NCBI GenBank assembly: GCA_004124475.1
Contig: SCKK01000038.1
Location: 1 to 36,001 of the forward strand
Length of the DNA: 36,001 nucleotides
Direction: 5' to 3'
From: Fidelibacterota bacterium
GTDB lineage: Bacteria > Fidelibacterota > Marinisomatia > Marinisomatales > SCKK01
A model generated the notes under the pieces. The model ran no database searches and was not told the DNA's origin. It saw nothing but the letters and a program-made list of their open reading frames with translations. A program made the position numbers and the translations under genes. Positions 25,193 through 33,586 of this stretch are shown in pieces. Each line of letters opens with the position of its first letter. Within the stretch, counting starts at the first letter, position 1.

Positions 25193-25262
25193 CTTCACCT
25201 CTGCCTGAATAGTTACAATGTTTCACGTTTGATGAATACATTTCCCAAACGAAAGGCATACT

Positions 25263-26474
25263 TTACCGGTAATCTGATATCCACTTGTAGAGTGTCTTTT
25301 CAACCGCGGTGAAAGCCTGTCCCCTTCTTTCTTTAACAACGGTAGCTGTTTCAACGAATTTTTCAAAAAGGTGTGTCTGAATTTTCCCGTTAATAACCCA
25401 GGAGAATGGAGGTATGGTTTTCGGAGGAAATCCATAACCCACCACATTTGTACAGGGTCCAATAACCGTGCCCGTATTGAACATGGTGTTAATACCAGAC
25501 TTTGAATGATCCCCCATGAATAACCCAACAAAAAGTGATTTGGTATCTACGACCTCACAGTTAACAGTTACCTTTACATGTGTGTAATTATTTTTTAGAT
25601 CACTGTTGTTGGTATCCGCTCCCATATTTACCCACTCTCCGATATATGCATGACCCAGAAAACCATCATGCTGTTTATTACTAAATCCTTGAAATATGGA
25701 TTCCTCCACCTCTCCACCTACATTGCAAGTGGGTCCAATGGTTGTTCCCTTATAAATTTTTGCACCTGCCTTTATCAGGCAGTCATCACCAATGACCAGT
25801 GGTCCCTGCAGAAAAGAATTGGGGAGGACAGTGACATTTTTCCCAATAATTATCGGACCATCCTCCGCATCAAGGACTGTGGAGGGCATTATTTTGCTCC
25901 CACTTCCGATTACAATACTTCCGGAATTCAAAAGGGTCACTCCGGAGGCAAGAAAACCATTATTCCTGCCCATCTCGAAAAAGCCACTATCCTTTAAGAT
26001 CATTTCACTGTTTTTATTGATACAATCCCATAAGAATTGAACTTTACCTACTGACATTTGAACGGAGGAAAGATTGAATGAAGGAACCGTTTTTACAGAC
26101 CCACCCTGATCAATCCATAATTGTCCATTATCTTCATCCAAATTAGCAGCCACCAATTGGTTGGATGAAAAATAGAGTGTGTTTTCCTTTGTTGCGACTT
26201 TTTCAAACAGGTTTTTATCCCACAGTACAGTGGCATTGAGCCAGATACCGTGGTTAACATTTTTGGGATTAACAGAAATAGAGGGAAACTTGTCTTGCGT
26301 GATTGCTTCCATTTCATCTCTGACAAAGAAGGATAAAGATTGATATTTAATCTCTTTTTGAATCCGCTCCAGAAAAGTAAATGCTCCACATCGTAGATCA
26401 AAGACTGGTCTGGTTAATGAAATTGGCTCAAGGTTGAGCGCCTCATCACGATTTTCAAACAGGTATATATTCAT
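25263..26474 (-). CDS. GlmU-like sugar-1-phosphate nucleotidyltransferase/acyltransferase family protein
   Basis: 403 residues, the usual size of the Bacteroidetes-type putative sugar nucleotidyltransferase family. The N-terminal part is a reduced nucleotidyltransferase-like domain opening with MNIYLFENRD and LEPISLTRPVFDLRCG. From about residue 178 to 345 there is a left-handed beta-helix of hexapeptide repeats (GSIVIGSGSKIMPSTVL, GPIIIGKNVTVLPNS, GPLVIGDDCLIKAGAKI), as in GlmU acetyltransferase domains. It probably acts in UDP-GlcNAc-like or cell-wall sugar activation, but the canonical pyrophosphorylase G-x-G-T-R-M motif is not present, so activity is uncertain. Confidence 0.85.
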   Translation of the reverse strand: MNIYLFENRDEALNLEPISLTRPVFDLRCGAFTFLERIQKEIKYQSLSFFVRDEMEAITQDKFPSISVNPKNVNHGIWLNATVLWDKNLFEKVATKENTLYFSSNQLVAANLDEDNGQLWIDQGGSVKTVPSFNLSSVQMSVGKVQFLWDCINKNSEMILKDSGFFEMGRNNGFLASGVTLLNSGSIVIGSGSKIMPSTVLDAEDGPIIIGKNVTVLPNSFLQGPLVIGDDCLIKAGAKIYKGTTIGPTCNVGGEVEESIFQGFSNKQHDGFLGHAYIGEWVNMGADTNNSDLKNNYTHVKVTVNCEVVDTKSLFVGLFMGDHSKSGINTMFNTGTVIGPCTNVVGYGFPPKTIPPFSWVINGKIQTHLFEKFVETATVVKERRGQAFTAVEKTLYKWISDYR

Positions 26475-26666
26475 GAGTCTACTCCGAAAAGGTTTGACAT
26501 AACAGGTAGGTGGGTAATTGATATTGAATCTCCATAAAAATTTACCTCTCTATCTCTATTATTTTTCAAGCACACCTCTAGAGTGGGTAATGATTTCATC
26601 TATCTGTCGTTAGGGACGATAGACAGGTCAATTCTAACAAAAATAACCTTTTCGGATACGACTCAT

Positions 26667-27209
26667 TCATAAATTCAGCAGTTTTTGAATGGACAAGTAA
26701 GATTTTTCGATAAACTGACTTCCCTTTTTGTCAATTTCCACATTGAAGAAATGCGGCGAAAATTCTCCGGAAAATCCTACCCTTATGGGTGCTTTTGACA
26801 AGTAAGTCAGGTATGCAGTTGCGAGATTAAATGATGGATGCATATCCACTACAGCGTGATATTTCATCGAACAGACCCTCTTTACAAATTCCGGTTGAGG
26901 GAGTCCAAACCAACTGATGTCTTCATCCGTGTATATATGAACCGATGTAGGCAGTGTCCCCATAAACGAATGGTATAAATGAATATCCATCAGAAAATGT
27001 AGATCTACTTCCTTATTGGCATACACAGATTTTAAAAAATATCGTGCAATTCGTGAGTTTTCCTGCCCTTCAGGGAAAATGATAAGCGCAGTCTTAATTC
27101 CAGAACCGTTTTTACGAAATGCCATTAATTCTTTGGTGGGCCTAAGCTTCCTTATAAGCCTTAGCCACAGGATAACACATCGCAACTTGAATCTGTTCAT
27201 GATTCCCAA
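26667..27209 (-). CDS. Heptosyltransferase/GT9-like protein, short
   Basis: 180 residues, about half the length of a glycosyltransferase family 9 enzyme. A basic start with a hydrophobic stretch (FKLRCVILWLRLIRKLRP) is followed by ALIIFPEG, then VDMHPSFNLATAYLTYLSKAPIRVGFSGEFSPHFFNVEI, which resembles the N-terminal half of GT9 heptosyltransferases (d...d....s......ls.a..r.Gf). The acceptor/donor C-terminal half is missing, yet no decayed sequence follows, so it may be a small independent family. It is separated by 192 gene-free bases from the GlmU-like gene and divergent from accC. Confidence 0.5.
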   Translation of the reverse strand: MGIMNRFKLRCVILWLRLIRKLRPTKELMAFRKNGSGIKTALIIFPEGQENSRIARYFLKSVYANKEVDLHFLMDIHLYHSFMGTLPTSVHIYTDEDISWFGLPQPEFVKRVCSMKYHAVVDMHPSFNLATAYLTYLSKAPIRVGFSGEFSPHFFNVEIDKKGSQFIEKSYLSIQKLLNL

Positions 27210-27420
27210 TATATCACTTTTGTAGAAAATTTAAACTTCTTATCTTCATCTGAAATTGAGCGATTCTTTTACACCATTTTCTGAAATGATAGGCGATTCC
27301 AAACTTCCTGATACAGCGTAAATCCCGAATACATTCAATAAATTTAGCCTGATTTAAGCTTAATTTCGACAGAAATGCATACTTCATAAGAAATAAAATC
27401 GGTCAACTTAGGTTCACTTT

Positions 27421-28908
27421 ATGATCAAGAAAATTCTCATCGCCAACCGTGGGGAAATTGCCGTACGAATCATTCGAGCTTGCCACGAACTCAATATGGA
27501 AGCGGTGGCTGTTTATTCCGAGGCAGACCGGACATCCCCTCATGTTTACATGGCAGACGAAGCTTATTGTATTGGTCCTCCTTCATCCAACGCAAGTTAC
27601 TTGCGCAGCGAAAAAATCCTTAAAGTCGCCAGGGACACCAAAACAGATGCTATACATCCCGGTTATGGATTTCTGTCGGAAAATCCTGATTTTGCCGCCT
27701 CTGTATTGGATTCAGGGATATCATGGATTGGTCCACCCCCCACAGCTATGAGAAAACTTGGCAATAAATTAGAAGCCAGGAAGATTGCTCTTTCATCCGG
27801 TGTACCGGTAATTCCCGGCTCTGAAGGCGACGTGAAATCAGGAGATGCCCACAATATCGCAACTAAAATTGGCTACCCTCTGCTGATCAAAGCAGTCAGT
27901 GGTGGTGGTGGTAAAGGGATGAGAATTGTACATAATCCTGATGAATTGACTGCTTCAATTGATAGAGCTATGTCAGAAGCAGGTGCCTCCTTTTCCGATT
28001 CTCGAGTATTTATAGAAAAACTGATAGCGAACCCTCGTCACATTGAGATTCAGATCGCCGCTGACGTTCAGGGAAATATTATAACCTTGACGGAGCGTGA
28101 ATGTTCGGTTCAAAGGCGTTATCAGAAAATTATTGAGGAATCCCCTTCTACTTTTATCAATCGTCAAATGTGGAAGAAAATGGCAAAGTGTGCTGAAGAC
28201 ATAATCCGCGCATCCGACTATACCGGGGTCGGCACTGTGGAATTTCTGATGGACAGTAACAAAAACTTCTACTTCCTCGAAATGAACGCTCGTTTACAAG
28301 TGGAACATCCCGTGACGGAAATGCTTCTATCCATCGATTTAGTTCAGGAACAAATTCGTCTGGCTTCAGGTGAAAAGCTATCCATACGAAATGTCACACC
28401 AAATGGACATGCCATTGAGTGTCGAATCTATGCTGAAGACGGTTTCAATCACTTTTTACCCAGCACCGGAACGATTCTTGAATTATCCGTACCAGGTGGG
28501 AACGGAGTACGGTTCGACCATGCCCTCCGCACCGGACTTGAAGTGACGCCTTATTACGATCCCCTGATAGGAAAACTTATCACATGGGGAAACAATAGGA
28601 ACGTCGCAATAAAAAGAATGAAGCAATCGCTAAAAGAATTATTAATAGCAGGTATCAGGACTACCATCCCCTTTTGCAATTCAGTTATCTCTCACCCAAA
28701 ATTCAGTTCAGGTAATTACACAACACATTTTATCGAAGAAGAAATGGACGCTCTTGTTGAACTCCAAGAAAATGAAAACACCCTGGAAAAAAATATCGCC
28801 GTTGCTGTTACTGCTCTTCACACTCTGAGAGCTTCCTCAGAAAAAACGTCTTCTAACGGTACAACCTCAAACTGGAAAAAAACTGGAAGAAAGGATGCTC
28901 TTCAGTGA
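27421..28908 (+). CDS. accC: Biotin carboxylase subunit of an acyl-CoA (acetyl/propionyl) carboxylase
   Basis: 495 residues, about 45 longer than AccC at the C-terminus. It carboxylates biotin on the carrier protein using ATP and bicarbonate. KKILIANRGEIAVRIIRAC opens the N-domain, HPGYGFLSEN is at about 79-88, the ATP-grasp glycine loop SGGGGKGM is at about 160-167, and ECSVQRRYQKIIEE and EMNARLQVEHPVTE carry the catalytic residues. The extra tail (ENTLEKNIAVAVTALHTL ...) suggests the longer biotin carboxylases of propionyl-CoA or methylcrotonyl-CoA carboxylases. The carrier gene overlaps its stop by four bases (GTGA), and a mutase gene lies further down, so propionyl-CoA carboxylase is the likeliest context. 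The gene symbol names the family, not a confirmed substrate. Confidence 0.92.
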   Translation: MIKKILIANRGEIAVRIIRACHELNMEAVAVYSEADRTSPHVYMADEAYCIGPPSSNASYLRSEKILKVARDTKTDAIHPGYGFLSENPDFAASVLDSGISWIGPPPTAMRKLGNKLEARKIALSSGVPVIPGSEGDVKSGDAHNIATKIGYPLLIKAVSGGGGKGMRIVHNPDELTASIDRAMSEAGASFSDSRVFIEKLIANPRHIEIQIAADVQGNIITLTERECSVQRRYQKIIEESPSTFINRQMWKKMAKCAEDIIRASDYTGVGTVEFLMDSNKNFYFLEMNARLQVEHPVTEMLLSIDLVQEQIRLASGEKLSIRNVTPNGHAIECRIYAEDGFNHFLPSTGTILELSVPGGNGVRFDHALRTGLEVTPYYDPLIGKLITWGNNRNVAIKRMKQSLKELLIAGIRTTIPFCNSVISHPKFSSGNYTTHFIEEEMDALVELQENENTLEKNIAVAVTALHTLRASSEKTSSNGTTSNWKKTGRKDALQ

Positions 28909-29426
28909 ACTTTCAAGCTCAAATCGGAAATGATACTATATCATTCGAGCTAAATGAAAAAGATGGTGAAGTAAAACTTAAATTATTTGATAAAACAGAA
29001 AATTTGGATGTTGTTCGCATTTCTCAAAACTCATATTCCGTTCTCGTAAACGGTAAATCTTACCACTTAACGATCACGGAACATCCTGAAGGTTATTACG
29101 TATCGGTGGGACAAAGCAGTTTATTGATTCGGATAAAAGATGAATCTGATATTTTGTTAGAAAAATATGGGCTTTCAAATCCGGATTCCGTGGAAGTTGG
29201 TGATATTAAAGCCCCCATTCCGGGACTGATCTCTCATCTTTTCGTCGATGAAGGTCAAGCTGTAAACAAAGGAGAAAAATTGTTAATTTTAGAAGCCATG
29301 AAAATGGAAAATGAACTCGATTCGCCTTTATCAGGCATTGTAGATTCTATTTTAATAAAAGAAGGAGAAAAGGTGGAAAAAGAGACGCTTTTGATAAAAA
29401 TAAAGGATGAACATAATGGGAATTAG
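28905..29426 (+). CDS. Biotin carboxyl carrier protein (biotin/lipoyl attachment domain)
   Basis: 173 residues starting at GTG 28905-28907, which overlaps the biotin carboxylase stop. The last 75 residues are a biotinyl domain: IKAPIPGLISHLFVDEGQAV, then the biotinylated Lys133 in EAMKMENE and the closing SGIVDSILIKEGEKV. The first 100 residues are a less conserved region with beta strands, as in the BT domain that joins carboxylase and carrier in longer enzymes. It is translated with the carboxylase. The biotin ligase gene is 3.2 kb further on. Confidence 0.93.
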   Translation: MNFQAQIGNDTISFELNEKDGEVKLKLFDKTENLDVVRISQNSYSVLVNGKSYHLTITEHPEGYYVSVGQSSLLIRIKDESDILLEKYGLSNPDSVEVGDIKAPIPGLISHLFVDEGQAVNKGEKLLILEAMKMENELDSPLSGIVDSILIKEGEKVEKETLLIKIKDEHNGN

Positions 29427-30171
29427 TAGCCGTCTGATATGGGGTGGACTCGGTTGGGTAATGTTGGGACCAATCGGAGCTATCATTGGCTATTCGATGG
29501 CAGCCTTGTCAGAAAGACAAAAAGTTAGAGGGACTTCAACAAGAGGAATAGGCTGGGGGTGGAATGATCCTTCCCCTTATCCTAAAACAAAACCAGGAGA
29601 CTTTGCTGTTTCACTATTGGTCTTGTTTGCCTATGTGATGAAGGCAGATAAACAGCTCTTAAAATCAGAGCTTAATTATGTTAAACAATTCTTCACACAA
29701 AATTTCGGGCATCAGAATACCGAGGAACTTATGATCCTTTTTAAGGACATTTTAAAACAAGATTATTCCCTTCCCACGATCTGCAGGCAAATCAAAAACC
29801 AAATGGATCACCCAAGCCGATTGGAAATGATTCATGTATTGTTTGGTTTATCCCAAGCAGATGGGAATATAGACCCTCTAGAAATAGATGCCATTCGTAA
29901 AATTGCCAATTACCTCGGGATTTCTCATGCGGACTTTGACTCCATTAAAGCCATGTTTGTGAAGGATACAACATCAGCTTACCGGGTTTTAGAAATCGAT
30001 TCCTCAGCTTCGGGAGATGATATTAAACGAGCCTATCGAAAGATGGCGAACAAATATCATCCCGATAAGGTCTCTCACCTCGGAGAAGAATTCCAACAAA
30101 TGGCAGAAGAGAAGTTCAAATCAATCAATGTGGCGTACCAGCAGATTAAGAAAGAGCGGCAGTTTGTTTAA
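29416..30171 (+). CDS. DjlA-like membrane-anchored J-domain co-chaperone
   Basis: 251 residues from ATG 29416, preferred over the ATG three codons earlier because AAAGGA ends ten bases before it. It overlaps the carrier gene by 11 bases. A Gly-rich hydrophobic segment (IWGGLGWVMLGPIGAIIGY, about 8-26) can anchor it to the inner membrane. A TerB-like domain with acidic metal-binding-type sequence (QADGNIDPLEIDAIRKIA) occupies about 62-180, and a J-domain sits at the C-terminus with HPD at 215-217 (RAYRKMANKYHPDK). It would stimulate DnaK. Its place in a carboxylase operon is unexplained. Confidence 0.9.
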   Translation: MGISSRLIWGGLGWVMLGPIGAIIGYSMAALSERQKVRGTSTRGIGWGWNDPSPYPKTKPGDFAVSLLVLFAYVMKADKQLLKSELNYVKQFFTQNFGHQNTEELMILFKDILKQDYSLPTICRQIKNQMDHPSRLEMIHVLFGLSQADGNIDPLEIDAIRKIANYLGISHADFDSIKAMFVKDTTSAYRVLEIDSSASGDDIKRAYRKMANKYHPDKVSHLGEEFQQMAEEKFKSINVAYQQIKKERQFV

Positions 30172-30204
30172 AGAAAGACGCTTCTTGCAAAGCTAACTTT
30201 TTTC

Positions 30205-30233
30205 TTGTATTGATTATTAATAGCGTGTAAAAT
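30205..30233 (+). promoter_or_regulatory. Candidate promoter of the toxin-antitoxin pair
   Basis: TTGTAT and TAAAAT are separated by 17 bases, a sigma70-like layout, 50 bases before the antitoxin ATG in a 111-base gap. Two TAAGTAA words (30239-30245 and 30262-30268) lie between it and the start and could be operator half-sites for autoregulation by the AbrB-type antitoxin. FCB bacteria often use other promoter sequences, so this is weak. Confidence 0.3.
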
Positions 30234-30282
30234 AGGAATAAGTAAGTATTCTCATAATTGGTAAGTAATCCAGAGGAAACCC

Positions 30283-30531
30283 ATGAGGACAAAAGTAACA
30301 TCCAGAGGGCAAACGTCCATCCCAGCCAAAATCAGAAGGGAATTTGAGATTAATGACAAGACGATGCTCGACTGGGAAATTGAAGATGGGAAAATTGTGG
30401 TTTATCCTATTCCTGAGAATCCATTCAAAAAGTTCAGGGGAATCTTTAAGGATATTGGACCCTCAGTAGCAGATCTATTGGAACAGCGCCGGCTTGACAA
30501 GGAGAAAGAAGATAAAAACTTACGTACTTGA
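30283..30531 (+). CDS. AbrB/SpoVT-type antitoxin
   Basis: 82 residues: MRTKVTSRGQTSIPAKIRREF is the standard swapped-hairpin DNA-binding opening of AbrB/MazE/VapB-type antitoxins, followed by GDK-like NDKTMLDWEIEDGKIVVYPI. The C-terminal tail (residues about 46-82) probably wraps the toxin. AGAGGA lies eight bases before the ATG. It overlaps the VapC-like gene and should repress the pair's promoter and neutralise the nuclease. Confidence 0.88.
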   Translation: MRTKVTSRGQTSIPAKIRREFEINDKTMLDWEIEDGKIVVYPIPENPFKKFRGIFKDIGPSVADLLEQRRLDKEKEDKNLRT

Positions 30532-30913
30532 TACTTCTGCAATTCTTACTTTCTTTAAGAAAGAATCAGGCGTAAATATTCTTGATAAACTATTTGAGAA
30601 TCAGGAAAATCATTTCGTTATTTCCTTTCTTACACCCTATGAGATTTATTACACTGCCTTCCGGGATTTTTCCAAACGTATCGCAGATCAGTTTTTGAGA
30701 TCTACAATACAATTTGGTTTTGAAATCGATTATGAAAATGATATAAACGAAATCGTATCTTCAGGATTGATTAAAGGAAGTTTTCCATTGTCTGCAGTGG
30801 ATGCCTGGATTGCTTCCCTCGCAATCCGTAGAAATGCCATTCTTGTTCACAAGGATCCCGAGTTTGAAGCCTTAAAAGACCAGATAGATCTATTATCCTT
30901 ACCGTATAAATGA
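30494..30913 (+). CDS. PIN-domain (VapC-type) toxin ribonuclease
   Basis: About 134-139 residues. [19 protein letters not shown] carries the first catalytic Asp, Glu in [10 protein letters not shown], and [28 protein letters not shown] the later acidic residues of the PIN active site, so it should cleave RNA (tRNA or rRNA in studied homologues). The open frame has a TTG at 30494, but the family usually starts MKTYVLDTS. Here that Met position is ATA at 30512-30514, seven bases after a perfect AAGGAG, so the true start may be ATA. The stop overlaps the next gene by four bases (ATGA). Confidence 0.85.
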   Translation: MTRRKKIKTYVLDTSAILTFFKKESGVNILDKLFENQENHFVISFLTPYEIYYTAFRDFSKRIADQFLRSTIQFGFEIDYENDINEIVSSGLIKGSFPLSAVDAWIASLAIRRNAILVHKDPEFEALKDQIDLLSLPYK

Positions 30914-32403
30914 CCCAGGAAAAGTCTGGCGAATTCCCCTATACACGGGGAATTTATCCCAATATGTACAAAGACCGCCTATGGACCATGCGGCAATATG
31001 CAGGATTTACTTCCGCTGAAGAATCCAACCAACGATACCATTACCTACTGGATCAGGGTGTCACCGGACTTTCGGTAGCCTTCGACTTGCCCACCCAAAT
31101 AGGGTATGATTCCGATCACCCCATGGCTGAAGGTGAAGTGGGTCGTGTGGGAGTTCCCATCTCCTCACTGGAAGACATGGAGATCCTCATGAATGGAATC
31201 CCCATGGATCAAGTGTCTACCTCCATGACCATCAATGCCACGGCAGCCATTCTTCTGGCTTTCTATATCGTCACTGCAGAAAAACAGGAAGTTCCTCTTG
31301 AAAAATTAAAAGGAACCATTCAAAACGATATTTTAAAGGAATATATCGCCCGTGGAACATATATCTTTCCTCCTAAGGCAAGCTTAAAAATTGTGACGGA
31401 TATTTTTGAGTTTTGTCATAGCCACGTGCCCAAATGGAATACTATTTCCGTTTCCGGATACCATATTCGTGAGGCGGGCTCCTCAGCGGTACAGGAACTC
31501 GCATTTACCTTTGCCAATGCCATTGCTTATGTGGAGGCAGCTATTGAGGCAGGACTTAAGGTGGATGAGTTTGCACCTCGGATTTCTTTTTTCTTTAATG
31601 CTCATATCAATTTTTTTGAAGAAATCGCTAAGTTTCGAGCAGCCAGACGAATTTGGGCAAAAATCATGAAAAACCGATTTGGTGCAAAGAATCCGAAATC
31701 AATGATGTGCAGGTTCCACGTTCAGACAGCCGGTTCTTCATTAACAAGCCAACAGGTGGATAACAATATTGTCCGGACTGCTCTCGAAGCATTGGCAGCA
31801 GTTCTTGGAGGAACCCAATCTCTTCACACTAATGCCCGGGATGAGGCACTTGCTCTGCCTACTGAAGAATCCGCTGAATTAGCATTACGGACCCAACAGG
31901 TCATCGCTTACGAATCGGGAGTAACGAAGGAACCTGACCCGTTGGGGGGATCATTTTACATAGAAGAATTAACCGACCGTATGGAAAAAGAAGCTACAAT
32001 ACTTATGGAAAAAATTGATGAGATGGGAGGCGCTGTACATGCTATTGAACAAAGATTTATTCAAGAGGAGATTGCTCAGAGCGCTTACGAACACCAGAAA
32101 AAAATAGACAAAAAAGAACAAATAATTGTTGGTGTGAATAGATTTACCTCCAGCGAATCAGTACTGTCTGAAACACAACAGATTGATGAAGATGCGGTAA
32201 AAAAACAGATGAAACGATTGAAATCATTCAAAGAAAAACGTGACAATAATGGCGTGAAATCTGCAATAAATGACTTAAACAAGGCAGCCAGGGATAATCT
32301 GAACCTCATACCATCCATTTTATATGCCGTTAAAAACCGTGCCACTCTGGGGGAGATTTCTGATACTCTCAGAGAAGTGTTTGGAGAATATCAAAATTCA
32401 TGA
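30910..32403 (+). CDS. Methylmalonyl-CoA mutase large subunit, short N-terminus, no B12 domain
   Basis: 497 residues. It interconverts methylmalonyl-CoA and succinyl-CoA. Family motifs include [76 protein letters not shown] (active-site His) and [20 protein letters not shown]. The cobalamin domain is absent, as in two-subunit enzymes whose small subunit is separate; none is in the window. The N-terminus starts directly at the FPYTRG motif, about 40-50 residues shorter than usual, and a stop codon lies immediately upstream in frame, next to the overlapping toxin gene. It probably forms part of propionyl-CoA use with the carboxylase genes upstream. Confidence 0.93.
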   Translation: MTQEKSGEFPYTRGIYPNMYKDRLWTMRQYAGFTSAEESNQRYHYLLDQGVTGLSVAFDLPTQIGYDSDHPMAEGEVGRVGVPISSLEDMEILMNGIPMDQVSTSMTINATAAILLAFYIVTAEKQEVPLEKLKGTIQNDILKEYIARGTYIFPPKASLKIVTDIFEFCHSHVPKWNTISVSGYHIREAGSSAVQELAFTFANAIAYVEAAIEAGLKVDEFAPRISFFFNAHINFFEEIAKFRAARRIWAKIMKNRFGAKNPKSMMCRFHVQTAGSSLTSQQVDNNIVRTALEALAAVLGGTQSLHTNARDEALALPTEESAELALRTQQVIAYESGVTKEPDPLGGSFYIEELTDRMEKEATILMEKIDEMGGAVHAIEQRFIQEEIAQSAYEHQKKIDKKEQIIVGVNRFTSSESVLSETQQIDEDAVKKQMKRLKSFKEKRDNNGVKSAINDLNKAARDNLNLIPSILYAVKNRATLGEISDTLREVFGEYQNS

Positions 32404-32457
32404 AAAACCAAATAACCAGAAACCAGTTACAAGTTGCCACTAGTATTGGGTTTCCTT

Positions 32458-32471
32458 CCGTCAGCTGACGG
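32458..32471. repeat. Perfect 14-base palindrome after the mutase gene
   Basis: CCGTCAGCTGACGG, 55 bases after the mutase stop, with no T-tract. The 18 bases from 32458 match 14673-14690 (upstream of the LVIVD gene) at 15 positions, so it may be a repeat rather than a terminator. The rest of this 288-base gap is made of direct short repeats such as ACATTAACAC at 32536 and 32552. Confidence 0.4.
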
Positions 32472-32626
32472 ATGGCAATAAATGGTGTTTAAGTATTCAA
32501 GTGTTCAGGTTCTCCCGTTGAGATAGGACAATAATACATTAACACATGAACACATTAACACAAATATCTCTAATTAAATCATGAATTGGGGCATAATGCA
32601 ATTCTATCTTCATTGGTTCTTGGTTC

Positions 32627-32642
32627 TTTAATCTTGGTTCTT
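32627..32642. repeat. 16-base repeat shared with prpD coding sequence
   Basis: TTTAATCTTGGTTCTT is identical at 32627-32642 and at 33885-33900. It is embedded here in a run of TTGGTTCTT words (32613-32642), a simple dispersed repeat upstream of the biotin ligase gene. Confidence 0.55.
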
Positions 32643-32691
32643 TCTTTTGCTCTTCACCCAACTCATAAAAGCTAACCTTTCCACTCACACG

Positions 32692-33426
32692 ATGGGAAAC
32701 GAGATTGAACATTATATCAGTCTCGAGTCAACGAACGACGAAGCATTTGAGTTGATTGGTGAAGGATTTGGGGAAGGGACAGTAGTAGTCACAGAACACC
32801 AAACAGCCGGCAAAGGGAGACAAGGACGGAAATGGTTCTCTGCACCTGGGAAGGGACTTACCTTTTCCATTATTCTGACACCAAACTTTCCCATCCAACA
32901 AGGAGGACTTCTATCACTTTTGGCAGGTCTTGCCACGGCTCAAGCAATGGAACAGTTAAAACTCGAACCCACACTCAAGTGGCCCAACGATATTCTTTTC
33001 TCCGGTAAAAAATGTGGGGGGATCCTGGTGGAGAGCAAAGTCCAAGGTGACACCATGACTCATGCCGTGATAGGCATCGGTATCAATGTGAATGAAAGCA
33101 AGATGGAGTTTCCGGAGGATATCAGAGAAACTGCAACTTCCATCGCTATCGAAAAAGGCGCCTCAGTTCAGCGTGAACTGGTGCTGGCATGGACGTTAAA
33201 TGCATTAGAGAAATGGTATACAACACTCAAATCTCAGGAGACCACTTCTATTATTTCCGCTTGGCAAACCCGGTGTGCCCACTTGGGGAAAGAAGTTAGC
33301 TTTACTCACAAAGATAAAACTACATACGGTCTGTTTCACGGAGTAGATGAAGACGGGAAGGCTATTATCAAAACAGATACGGAGCAGATTATTCTCTCCT
33401 CCGAAGAAATTTCGCTGAATTTATGA
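32692..33426 (+). CDS. birA: Biotin--[acetyl-CoA-carboxylase] ligase
   Basis: 244 residues from ATG 32692; a TTG 15 codons earlier is possible but its sequence is not conserved-looking and YISLESTNDEA sits where the catalytic domain starts. It activates biotin as biotinyl-AMP and attaches it to the carrier lysine. The biotin/ATP loop is GKGRQGRKW at about 40-48, with KWPNDI and GGILVE following, then GIGINVN. There is no N-terminal helix-turn-helix, so it is the monofunctional form that does not repress transcription. The C-terminal SH3-like domain is present. The likely client is the carrier encoded at 28905-29426. Confidence 0.92.
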   Translation: MGNEIEHYISLESTNDEAFELIGEGFGEGTVVVTEHQTAGKGRQGRKWFSAPGKGLTFSIILTPNFPIQQGGLLSLLAGLATAQAMEQLKLEPTLKWPNDILFSGKKCGGILVESKVQGDTMTHAVIGIGINVNESKMEFPEDIRETATSIAIEKGASVQRELVLAWTLNALEKWYTTLKSQETTSIISAWQTRCAHLGKEVSFTHKDKTTYGLFHGVDEDGKAIIKTDTEQIILSSEEISLNL

Positions 33427-33586
33427 TGGTCAGACATGGTCAAAACAGAAATCTGAAAAAATTACAACAAAATCAGTAACTCTTGAATTGAGATTCTCAA
33501 CTTCTAATATCTTGCTCCATGCTCTTTCAATTTTCAGTTCTTTGTTCATTTCTTCCAACTTTCAGTTTTGGCTTTCAGCTTTGTCT

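Noticed and set aside
25016-25259. Two overlapping minus-strand frames of about 60 codons between the zinc-ribbon and GlmU-like genes
   Set aside because: Much of their length is the CCCGA/TCGGG hairpin and repeats; no family resemblance, though the final VVDDRIDSDYITAPNL looks protein-like and could be a relic.
29407-29415. Alternative ATG for the DjlA-like gene at 29407
   Set aside because: The AAAGGA site touches this ATG with no spacing; the ATG at 29416 has the normal spacing.
32500-32645. Minisatellite or origin-like iterons (ACATTAACAC, TTGGTTCTT words)
   Set aside because: Too few and irregular; no DnaA boxes or replication gene nearby.
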